Below are positions 18,110 through 25,164 of a stretch of DNA of 64,000 bases, piece by piece. Position numbers and translations under genes: made by a program. The DNA comes from Candidatus Gastranaerophilales bacterium (GTDB lineage: Bacteria > Cyanobacteriota > Vampirovibrionia > Gastranaerophilales > Gastranaerophilaceae), in contig CALVAQ010000008.1 of NCBI GenBank assembly GCA_944325595.1, forward strand, positions 24,952 through 88,951. The letters run 5' to 3'. The notes beneath the pieces are model-generated. The model was not told the DNA's origin. It searched no databases and saw only the letters and a program-made list of their open reading frames with translations. How positions within the stretch are numbered: position 1 is the first letter of the stretch; the number at the start of each line of letters is the position of its first letter.

Positions 18110-19474
18110 CTAGAACACATTTGTTTTTGCAATGTTTTTAAATTTTGTGATAGCCCCCTGAAAGAGCATATCAATAGAACCGACAGAACCGTTTCTGTGC
18201 TTGGAGATAATTACTTCTGCCTTGCCTCTGTTTTCAGTGTCTTCTTTATTATAATATTCGTCTCTGTATATGAACATAACTATATCAGCATCCTGCTCTA
18301 TTGCGCCGGATTCTCTCAAGTCAGAAAGCATAGGTCTTTTATCAGTACGTTGTTCAACCGCACGTGACAGCTGGGATAAAGCAATAACAGGCACCCTCAG
18401 TTCTCTTGCCAGCATTTTTAGCCCTCTTGAAATACCGGAAATCTGCTGGTTTCTGTCATCTTTGCTGCCGGAACCTTCCATCAACTGAAGATAATCAATT
18501 ACAACCAGACCCAAATCTTTTTCTTCCATAGCAAGTCGTCTGCATTTTGCCCTTATATCCATAACAGTAGCTCCTGCAGAGTCATCAATGTATATAGGTG
18601 CATCGGCGAAAAGGTTCATTGCATTTGTGAGTTTTTCCCAGTCTTTTGACTGCATATTTCCTGTTTTCAGCTTTTGGCTGTCGACTTCGGCTTCCGAACA
18701 CAGCATACGCTGTATAAGCTGCTCTTTGGGCATCTCAAGAGAAAAGATTGCAACGGGCTTTTTAGCTCTTAAACCTACATTCTGCGCAATGTTCAGAGCA
18801 AATGCAGTTTTACCCATTGACGGACGAGCCGCAAGAACAATCAAATCAGATTTTTGAAGTCCGGAGGTCATAGCATCCAAATCATAAAACCCTGTCGGAA
18901 CACCGATAAGCTCATCTCTGTGCTCATATCTGTATGCTATTTGTTCATAGCTTGTAATAACAAGGTCTTTAACAGAAACCAAATCAGAAGATGCTTTTTT
19001 TTGTGCTATATTAAAAATCAATTTTTCAGCACTATCGAGAGTAGCTTCCGTAGACTGATTGTCATATGCCATTTCAACAATCTCGGAACCGGCATTTATG
19101 AGTTCTCTTTTTATTGCTTTTTCCTGAACAATTTTTGCGTAATATTCAATATTTGCAGTAGTGATAACATTCAAAACAAGGTCGTTTATATATGCCCTGC
19201 CGCCGGCGGCTTCGAGCTTGCCTTCTTCATTAAGTTTTTCTGAAACAGTAACAATATCTATTGCCTGATTTCTGGAGTACAATTCCGTTACTGCATTATA
19301 AATCTGGCGGTTTGCCGGTTTATAAAAACTGTCGGGACGAATCATATCCGCAATTTTATTCAAACATACAGGGTTGCTCAAAACTGCACCCAAAATAGCC
19401 TCTTCCGCATCAATATTTTGCGGAGGCAGTTTTTGAATTTTTCCGTCTTCTGTTTTTACCAGACTGTTTGCCAA
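18110..19474 (-). CDS. dnaB: Replicative DNA helicase DnaB
   Basis: Hexameric 5'-3' helicase at the replication fork. The N-terminal DnaB domain starts LPPQNIDAEEAILGAVL. The RecA-like C-domain carries AARPSMGKTAFALNIA (Walker A), VVIDYLQLM (Walker B) and RESGAIEQDADIVMFIYR. No intein is seen. The longest frame starts at 19492, but the bases there (GAGGAAGGA) are themselves a Shine-Dalgarno sequence. A TTG at 19474, 7 bases downstream, gives MANSLVKTEDG and is the better start (about 454 residues). Confidence 0.96.
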   Translation of the reverse strand: MANSLVKTEDGKIQKLPPQNIDAEEAILGAVLSNPVCLNKIADMIRPDSFYKPANRQIYNAVTELYSRNQAIDIVTVSEKLNEEGKLEAAGGRAYINDLVLNVITTANIEYYAKIVQEKAIKRELINAGSEIVEMAYDNQSTEATLDSAEKLIFNIAQKKASSDLVSVKDLVITSYEQIAYRYEHRDELIGVPTGFYDLDAMTSGLQKSDLIVLAARPSMGKTAFALNIAQNVGLRAKKPVAIFSLEMPKEQLIQRMLCSEAEVDSQKLKTGNMQSKDWEKLTNAMNLFADAPIYIDDSAGATVMDIRAKCRRLAMEEKDLGLVVIDYLQLMEGSGSKDDRNQQISGISRGLKMLARELRVPVIALSQLSRAVEQRTDKRPMLSDLRESGAIEQDADIVMFIYRDEYYNKEDTENRGKAEVIISKHRNGSVGSIDMLFQGAITKFKNIAKTNVF

Positions 19475-19638
19475 TTTCAATTCCTTCCTCAAAAAATATT
19501 ATATGTGAATAAAACATATTATTCACCAAATTTATACAATATTGCCACAGATTTTTACAAAGATTAAACACACGGGCATTGAAAATATCTCAAAGAATAT
19601 AAAAAATTAGAGATATAACAACTTTTGCAAGGAGACTT

Positions 19639-19944
19639 ATGTTCAAAAAAATAATCAATCCGAAAGAAGAACTAAATTATCGCTATGACGGAATAGAGAA
19701 TAAATATCTGATAAACGAAGGCAGCAGAGCACTCGGATTGTTTGCTGCCGTTGAAAACACAACAGTACCGGCTCAAATATCTCCGCAGGATGTATGTTTT
19801 TATGTTCTGGAAGGAAAAATAGAATTGCACACAGACGACAGGTTTTTTGAATTAAATCAGGGCGAAATGATTTTGATACCCAAAACCAGTGCTTTTACTT
19901 TAAAATTTGCAGAAAACTCAAAAATTATGACCGCAAGATTGTAA
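19639..19944 (+). CDS. Small cupin-domain protein
   Basis: 101 residues with a single cupin_2 barrel (DVCFYVLEGKIELHTDDRFFELNQGEMILIPKTSAFTLKF). The first cupin motif lacks the usual HxH pair and the second lacks the His, so metal binding is doubtful; it may be a ligand-binding or structural cupin. AAGGAG precedes the ATG. It is monocistronic, divergent from dnaB. Confidence 0.75.
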   Translation: MFKKIINPKEELNYRYDGIENKYLINEGSRALGLFAAVENTTVPAQISPQDVCFYVLEGKIELHTDDRFFELNQGEMILIPKTSAFTLKFAENSKIMTARL

Positions 19945-20084
19945 ACAATCAGCAAAATATCATAAATTTTGCCCAGTATTCTATTAAATGCTGCGAAAAG
20001 GGAAGGTATTTTTTGCCTTTTCTTAACCTTTTTTTAATACTGCGAAAGATACTCTTTCTCATTTGGCTGACTTTTTTTTCAGCC

Positions 20085-20834
20085 CTATACAAGACACTCT
20101 TTTTCATTTGAATATACCTTTTCCTTACTCTGAATAAACTGCGCAAACAAATCCGTATAAATGAGATAAACATAAAAAGAAATAAACGGTATCAACAATG
20201 CCAGTATTTGTGCATTAGCAAGAATACCAAGCAAAAACAGATGAGCAAAAGCAATCAAAAAGCAATACAGAACAAACATCACAAAGTTGTTTATGTTTCC
20301 GGATATAAGGTCATATGCTCTTTTGATGTTCCAAAACGAACTTATTTTGAAATCCCGAACAAAACACAGTGCAAATATTACAAACAAAAAGCTGTATACA
20401 ATATATGCAACTCCGGCTAAAAGAATAAACGGTATAGATTCTCTGGAAAAACTAATCGGCGCAAAAAACATAAGAAGCAAAAAGAAAAGAATAAAAGGTA
20501 AGGAAAGTATAAAAGCGCCTATATAAGACTTTAGCCCTACATATATATAGTAGCTGAAATATTTCCAATCCGGCAGCCCTTCTTTGTCGTGAACAACACG
20601 ATTATGCACGGCTTTGAAAAAATATCCGCTAACAGCAAGGAATACTATACCCGCAAGCATCACAAACAGTGAAACCATGAAATAATTTACCGGCGCAAAA
20701 AAGAGTTTTCGAATGCCGGGAAAAATATATCCGAAAGCAGGGAAAAACAGCAATAAACCGCCTATCAAAACATTGCGAATCCAATGTTCGTTTTTTGGTA
20801 CAAAAACTAATGCCTGCTTCAGACTAATATCCAT
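20085..20834 (-). CDS. DUF4013 multi-pass membrane protein
   Basis: About 249 residues with some five or six hydrophobic helices. It begins MDISLKQALVFVPKNEHWIRNVLIGGLLLFFPAFGYI, the typical opening of the DUF4013 family, whose function is unknown. The longest frame adds two residues, but GGGAG lies 7 bases before the second ATG, at 20834, which was chosen. It is paralogous to the next upstream gene and was probably born by duplication. Confidence 0.75.
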   Translation of the reverse strand: MDISLKQALVFVPKNEHWIRNVLIGGLLLFFPAFGYIFPGIRKLFFAPVNYFMVSLFVMLAGIVFLAVSGYFFKAVHNRVVHDKEGLPDWKYFSYYIYVGLKSYIGAFILSLPFILFFLLLMFFAPISFSRESIPFILLAGVAYIVYSFLFVIFALCFVRDFKISSFWNIKRAYDLISGNINNFVMFVLYCFLIAFAHLFLLGILANAQILALLIPFISFYVYLIYTDLFAQFIQSKEKVYSNEKECLV

Positions 20835-20859
20835 TAGCATGCTCCCGACTATTTAAATA

Positions 20860-20912
20860 ATAAACACACTATCATTGTAGCACTTTTTTGCTGAAAATGA
20901 TAGTGTGTTTAT
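20860..20912. terminator. Long inverted repeat between the two DUF4013 genes
   Basis: A perfect 17-bp inverted repeat (ATAAACACACTATCATT with its complement) around a 19-base loop that itself contains AGCA/TGCT. It lies 32 bases after the end of the upstream DUF4013 gene and 25 bases before the next one. It could be a leftward terminator, although the downstream T-run is weak. A protein operator or RNA-stability hairpin is also possible. Confidence 0.6.
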
Positions 20913-20943
20913 AAAAATAATAACTCAGATTTTTGTTTATTTT

Positions 20944-21651
20944 TTAGATGTGATTTTGCTGTTTGAGTTGCGCAAAATATTTTGATTCAGCAGCATACTG
21001 CCCCATAATATGCGTAATTGCAACTGCATTAGCGAACATAATTGCACCTGCAAAAAATATCATTGCAATAACAAGTATTATTCCGAACAGCGGAATTTGC
21101 ATTAATAACGGGATAAAAAAAGCCAAAACAATGCCGGCAACTGCTATGCAGAGTATATAGAAAAACTGAACAAGAATACTGAAAGCACATGCAACAATAA
21201 ATTTGGTCAGATTTTCTTTTATTATCAAATAGCCATTTTTAAAATTCAGAAAAGAACTTATTTTAAAATCTGTACAAAAACTAATCGTCATAATAAAAAC
21301 AACTATCATAAATATGATATTTATTACTTGATAAATAGATTCAAGCATAAATTTGCTGTCTTTACCTATTAACATTGCAAAAATAAACACAAGAATGCCA
21401 ACAGGAATAAACAAAAGCACCCAGCCTACAAAATACTTAAAACCGGTAACAAAAGATTGTGAACCGTGTTCAAAAATATTTCCAAGCTGCTCTCTGCCCT
21501 CAGAAACTTTTTTTAAATATTCCACAAGATAACCCTGTGAAATAAAACCTAAAATAGGTACAGAAAATACAAGAGCACCCAAAAGCATACGCCAAAAACC
21601 ACCGCCGTTTTGCCACGGTGCTTTAATAGCTCTAACAATATCAATAGACAT
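20944..21651 (-). CDS. DUF4013 multi-pass membrane protein (paralogue)
   Basis: 235 residues, opening MSIDIVRAIKAPWQNGGGFWRMLLGALVFSVPILGFI with about six transmembrane helices. It shares the shape, segment order and the FKISSF-x-N phrase with the neighbour at 20.1-20.8 kb. AAAGGAG provides a strong Shine-Dalgarno sequence. Function unknown. Confidence 0.78.
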   Translation of the reverse strand: MSIDIVRAIKAPWQNGGGFWRMLLGALVFSVPILGFISQGYLVEYLKKVSEGREQLGNIFEHGSQSFVTGFKYFVGWVLLFIPVGILVFIFAMLIGKDSKFMLESIYQVINIIFMIVVFIMTISFCTDFKISSFLNFKNGYLIIKENLTKFIVACAFSILVQFFYILCIAVAGIVLAFFIPLLMQIPLFGIILVIAMIFFAGAIMFANAVAITHIMGQYAAESKYFAQLKQQNHI

Positions 21652-21701
21652 AAAAACTCCTTTTTAAATATACTAATTCCAACCTAGATAATCGTATATT
21701 T

Positions 21702-22166
21702 TTATATGAGCTTTGTCAAGTTAGCCATCTCGATAGCGGCTTTTGCTGCCTCTGAACCTTTGTTGCCTGCTTTTGTGCCGGCTCTTTCAATCGCCTGTTC
21801 AAGGTTGTCTGTAGTCAGAACACCAAAAATAACAGGAACGCCTGTTTCCAGAGATACCTGAGCAACACCTTTTGAAACTTCCGCAGCAACAAAATCATAA
21901 TGTCCGGTTGCACCTTTTATAACTGCGCCAAGAGTAATTACGGCATTATATTTGCCTGATTTTGCGGCTTTTTTTGCAATCACGGGGATTTCAAAAGCAC
22001 CCGGTGTCCAGATTACATCAATGGTTTCTTCTTTTATACCGTGGCGAACGAGTTCATCAATCGCTCCTGACAATAATTTTGAACCGATAAACTCATTGAA
22101 TCTCGCAATAATTATACAAAATTTTTCATTATTTGTTGTTAAATTTCCTTGAATTATGTTAGCCAT
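21702..22166 (-). CDS. ribH: 6,7-dimethyl-8-ribityllumazine synthase
   Basis: Penultimate enzyme of riboflavin synthesis, condensing the pyrimidine amine with a C4 phosphate. Family marks are [42 protein letters not shown] and [12 protein letters not shown] (ending in a conserved loop), about 154 residues. A GGAGAAAG Shine-Dalgarno sequence lies within the longer frame just before ATG 22166, so MANIIQGN is taken as the start rather than 22178. No FMN riboswitch was seen upstream. Confidence 0.95.
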   Translation of the reverse strand: MANIIQGNLTTNNEKFCIIIARFNEFIGSKLLSGAIDELVRHGIKEETIDVIWTPGAFEIPVIAKKAAKSGKYNAVITLGAVIKGATGHYDFVAAEVSKGVAQVSLETGVPVIFGVLTTDNLEQAIERAGTKAGNKGSEAAKAAIEMANLTKLI

Positions 22167-22333
22167 AACTTTCTCCATTCAGTTTCTTTATAAAAATTCT
22201 ACAACACAATTGCAGCGTTTTAAAGTATTTTGCGTGCTAATTTTACAAATTAAACTTTTTAGCGATAAAAGACTAATTGGCTAAACCCAATTTTTTTTGC
22301 ACGATGAAAATAGATTTTAGAAGAGAGAATTTT

Positions 22334-22432
22334 ATGTATCAAATAAAAAAGCATTCCAGACTTGTTTTCAGCACGGCATACATATCTTTAATCTACGGTA
22401 TCCTTGTTTTTTGTGTGGCAGTAATTTTGTAG
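22334..22432 (+). CDS. Candidate 32-residue membrane peptide
   Basis: ATG at 22334, preceded by AAGAGAGAA (a usable Shine-Dalgarno sequence about 5 bases away), encodes MYQIKKHSRLVFSTAYISLI followed by a hydrophobic stretch and a stop at 22430-22432. A basic N-terminus and one transmembrane span fit a small inner-membrane peptide. The stop lies one base from the convergent ribF stop. No homologue is known to me. The length makes chance coding possible. Confidence 0.45.
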   Translation: MYQIKKHSRLVFSTAYISLIYGILVFCVAVIL

Positions 22433-22433
22433 C

Positions 22434-23363
22434 TCATATCTTGTGTGCATCAAAATACTCAACCGCCTGCTGTTCGTCCTTTACAAGCTGTGATTTTAAA
22501 TCAGGAAGAGAGGGGAATTTCTTTTCATCTCTCAATTTTTTCACAAAAGAAATTTTTATGTCTTTATCATAGATATTATCTTTAAAATCAATCAAATGAG
22601 ATTCAAGTATCAAAGAATGACTGCCGTCAACCGTCGGACGTTTTCCGTAATTTGTGATAGCTTTGTACACTTTGGAATCAAATTCGACCAGCGTTGCATA
22701 AACACCTCTTGAAACTTTGATAATATCCTGAGGATAGTGCACATTTGCCGTAGGAAAGGAGAGTGTTCTGCCTATTCTGTCACCTGTAATTACTCTGCCT
22801 TTCACATAAAAATGCCCGCCGAGCAAATCGGGAATATTTTCTACATTGCCATCTGTCGCAAACTGCCTGATTTTAGAGCTGCTAATCAGGGTGTTGTTGA
22901 AAGTAATCGGCGGTATTTCAAAAAATCTGTAGCCGAATTCCTTCTGATATAACCGCAAAAAAGAAGCGTTTCCCTGTTTGTTTGCACCAAAGTAGTGGTT
23001 AAATCCGGTTGTAATAAATCTCGGAGTAAAATTTTCTATCAATACATCTTTCAAATAGTCTATAGCAAGCAAATCAGCGATATTTTCGTCAAAGTCAATT
23101 ACATATGCAAAATCAATACCCTGCTTTTCAATCAGCGCAAGTCTGTCTTGAAGAGAAACGATATACTGCGGAGTTCTGTTTTGCAGATAGCAAAGCGGGT
23201 GGTCTTTGAACGTAACAACCGCCGACTTTATGCCGTTTTGCTTTGCAAGATTTACCGCATTTTTTAAAACTACCTTGTGCCCTTCATGAACTCCGTCAAA
23301 AAAGCCAAGACATAGTGATAAATCTGGATTTTTATTTAACTCATAAAAAACTTGCATAGTCAT
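22434..23363 (-). CDS. ribF: Bifunctional riboflavin kinase / FAD synthetase
   Basis: Makes FMN, then FAD. The N-terminal adenylyltransferase half shows LCLGFFDGVHEGHKVVL and later ITTGFNHYFGANKQG. The C-terminal flavokinase half shows GDRIGRTLSFPTAN and RGVYATLVEFDSKVYKAITN. 309 residues is the normal size. The start may be the ATG at 23357 (MQVFYEL) instead; neither has a strong Shine-Dalgarno sequence. It is on the same strand as ribH but separated by the small peptide frame on the other strand. Confidence 0.95.
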   Translation of the reverse strand: MTMQVFYELNKNPDLSLCLGFFDGVHEGHKVVLKNAVNLAKQNGIKSAVVTFKDHPLCYLQNRTPQYIVSLQDRLALIEKQGIDFAYVIDFDENIADLLAIDYLKDVLIENFTPRFITTGFNHYFGANKQGNASFLRLYQKEFGYRFFEIPPITFNNTLISSSKIRQFATDGNVENIPDLLGGHFYVKGRVITGDRIGRTLSFPTANVHYPQDIIKVSRGVYATLVEFDSKVYKAITNYGKRPTVDGSHSLILESHLIDFKDNIYDKDIKISFVKKLRDEKKFPSLPDLKSQLVKDEQQAVEYFDAHKI

Positions 23364-23558
23364 ATATTATGAAAATCAGTGAATATTTTCAATATTTTTA
23401 TATTTCTTATACTTAAATAGTGATATTTTTCTCTAATATATACGCTTTATAGCTAAAATTGTAACATTTGTACACTTATTATTCCCAAAACGCCCGACAG
23501 ACAAAGCTTTTTAAATATTAAGAAACCGTAATAAAGGTTTACATAGAAGCGGTATTAT

Positions 23559-23587
23559 TTGCATATTCTTAAAATGAGTGTTATAAT
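23559..23587 (+). promoter_or_regulatory. Sigma70-type promoter for a possible small RNA
   Basis: TTGCAT (23559-23564), 17-base spacer, TATAAT (23582-23587). An essentially ideal pair, with a predicted start near 23594. No protein frame follows within the next 100 bases. Confidence 0.65.
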
Positions 23588-23593
23588 TATAAT

Positions 23594-23697
23594 GTTATTA
23601 ATGTTTCGGCTAGTGTAAAAACCTTACGAGGGTTGGGACGTAAAATCAAATATATCGAAAGATGTAGGAGAAATTACAAAACCCCTCGTTTTTTTTG
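23594..23697 (+). ncRNA. Candidate structured small RNA or leader RNA
   Basis: About 104 bases from the predicted promoter to a T-run at 23689-23696. A closing stem (ACGAGGG at 23626 with CCCTCGT just before the T-run), a GTAA/TTAC step and an inner hairpin (TATATC-GAAA-GATGTA, a GNRA tetraloop) give a nested structure. I cannot assign it to a known class. It could be a free small RNA or a long attenuated leader for the gene at 23.9 kb. Confidence 0.5.
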
Positions 23698-23754
23698 TCC
23701 AAATTTAGTATAAGCAAACAGATAATTTTCTTGTTTACAATACGAAGCATTTTG

Positions 23755-23783
23755 TTGATAAATCATATAAAAATTTTTATAAT
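23755..23783 (+). promoter_or_regulatory. Second sigma70-type promoter
   Basis: TTGATA (23755-23760), 17-base spacer, TATAAT (23778-23783), about 120 bases ahead of the ATG at 23900. A start is expected near 23790, just before the next hairpin. Confidence 0.55.
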
Positions 23784-23808
23784 AATAATTGAAAGGTTAT
23801 TAATTCAA

Positions 23809-23843
23809 GTATCTCAAAGGCAAAGCCGGAGATACTTTTTTTA
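23809..23843 (+). terminator. Hairpin terminator or attenuator ahead of the 23.9-kb gene
   Basis: AGTATCTC pairs perfectly with GAGATACT, and an inner GGC-AAA-GCC step and a run of seven T follow. It begins only about 20 bases after the predicted start from the second promoter. That would make either a roughly 50-base RNA or an attenuator controlling the downstream exported protein. Confidence 0.7.
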
Positions 23844-23899
23844 TTGCTTATTTCATTGCACGGATTTACAAGCGTATATTTTTTTATCATAATAAACAA

Positions 23900-24625
23900 A
23901 TGCGAAAAATCCTCAAAGCAATATTATTTTTGGCTTTATATACAACAGGCTTGTCTGTGTTTGCGCAGCAGACAATTATCACCATGCCTTCTTCTGATGT
24001 CATTCCTGCAGGAGAAATTATACTCAAACAATCTAACAGGTTTTCTCCTTTCGGTTCAGACGGATTTGTTTCCTTGACTCCTCAGGTAATTGTCGGTACA
24101 GGGAAAGATACGGAAATCTCTGTCGGAGCAGGTACCACAATCGAAGACAAAACCAGCGTAAAAATGAATCTCACAGCAAAAAAAGTGTTCAGAATAAAAC
24201 GCTCTGCAAGAATCACCGTTGGCGGTACGCTTTCACCGTCACTGACAGAAGGAACAAAGCCCGACAGTATGATATATGCCCATGGCTCATATCTTGTCAG
24301 AGAAACGAGAACAACACTGACAGCCGGCGGATTTGTCGGAGGAAGAGGAGAATTTCCGACACTGACAGGTGTAATGATGGGTATCGACCAGACTATTATT
24401 CCCAACAAACTCCGCATAGTAGCTGATTGGGTTTCAAGAAACGAGTCCTGGGGTTCGTTTGCCGCAGGTTTCAAAATACGCCCCGAGCCGACAACGTCAA
24501 TCACAACAGCAGTGATTATCCCCAACAATCAAGAGGACAGAGTAGCTTTTTCGGTTTCAATTTCAAAATATCTCGGCAAAGTCATAGAACTGCCCAAAAA
24601 AGAAGAAGAAAAAGAAGCACTATGA
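23900..24625 (+). CDS. Exported beta-barrel-like protein
   Basis: 241 residues. The signal sequence ends LSVFAQ (about residue 22). The mature part is built from amphipathic beta strands with glycine turns (VTGKDTEISVGAGTTIEDK-like and ITVGGTLSPSLTEG-like), suggestive of a small outer-membrane porin or barrel, and ends in a charged KKEEEKEAL tail. No family is named with confidence. It sits after the attenuator-like hairpin and 27 bases before the pentapeptide gene. Confidence 0.6.
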   Translation: MRKILKAILFLALYTTGLSVFAQQTIITMPSSDVIPAGEIILKQSNRFSPFGSDGFVSLTPQVIVGTGKDTEISVGAGTTIEDKTSVKMNLTAKKVFRIKRSARITVGGTLSPSLTEGTKPDSMIYAHGSYLVRETRTTLTAGGFVGGRGEFPTLTGVMMGIDQTIIPNKLRIVADWVSRNESWGSFAAGFKIRPEPTTSITTAVIIPNNQEDRVAFSVSISKYLGKVIELPKKEEEKEAL

Positions 24626-24652
24626 TATAATTATAATAAAGGAGTGTAGTAA

Positions 24653-25087
24653 ATGAAAAAGAGATTTCTCACTGCATTTATTGTTTCATCGATTATCTTT
24701 TCTGCCGCATCTGTAATGGCAGATGATGACGAAAAAAACAGTCATTTTGATATAAAAATCAAAAATTACAAAAATGCCCGTTTTGAAAAATACAACTTTT
24801 CAGGAATGAACCTTCAGGGCTTTAATTTTGAAAATGCGGATTTGGACAAAGCAAATTTTACAGGGGCAAACCTTGCCGGCGCTAATTTCAAAGATGCAGA
24901 TGCTGAAAAAGCCATATTTGACAGAGCAAATCTGGAAGGTGCAAACTTTGAAAATGCCGACTTGGAAGAAGCTTCTTTGTTGAATGCAAACATAAAAAAT
25001 ACAAATTTTAAAAATACAGAACTTGAATATGCGGTCTGGAAAGACGGAAAAGTATGCGGTGCAGGTTCTGTGGGTTCTTGCTGGTAA
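24653..25087 (+). CDS. Exported pentapeptide-repeat protein
   Basis: 144 residues. Signal sequence to about 24 (SVMADD). From residue 40 on there are about sixteen A(D/N)LxX-type pentapeptides, such as ANFTGANLAGANFKDADAEK and LEGANFENADLEEASLLNA, predicting a right-handed quadrilateral beta-helix. Exported pentapeptide proteins have unknown roles. Transcription ends in the shared terminator at 25115. Confidence 0.85.
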   Translation: MKKRFLTAFIVSSIIFSAASVMADDDEKNSHFDIKIKNYKNARFEKYNFSGMNLQGFNFENADLDKANFTGANLAGANFKDADAEKAIFDRANLEGANFENADLEEASLLNANIKNTNFKNTELEYAVWKDGKVCGAGSVGSCW

Positions 25088-25114
25088 AAGTTAAATTTCA
25101 AATTTTAATAAACT

Positions 25115-25145
25115 AAAAAGCCTCTTATTTTTTAAGAGGCTTTTT
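25115..25145. terminator. Bidirectional terminator
   Basis: A 13-bp stem, AAAAAGCCTCTTA with TAAGAGGCTTTTT, around TTTTT. It has A-runs and T-runs on both sides, so it can serve the pentapeptide gene (+) and the autotransporter gene (-). Confidence 0.88.
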
Positions 25146-25164
25146 ATTATTTGTTATTCTCTAA

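Larger units (their letters stand above)
23364..23899. other. 536-bp gap with two promoter-hairpin units
   Basis: No protein gene is supported here. It holds two near-consensus sigma70-type promoters, each followed by an intrinsic terminator on the + strand (listed separately), then the start region of the exported protein at 23.9 kb. The left 190 bases, upstream of ribF, are plain AT-rich DNA in which I see nothing else. Confidence 0.6.

Noticed and set aside
19949..20173. 74-codon frame on the - strand after the DUF4013 gene
   Set aside because: Overlaps the DUF4013 reading frame and its downstream direct repeat; very basic shadow with no Shine-Dalgarno sequence.
23594..23697. c-di-GMP riboswitch (the GGGACGTAAA stretch is reminiscent)
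   Set aside because: The second conserved core and the overall pairing of the c-di-GMP-I class are missing.
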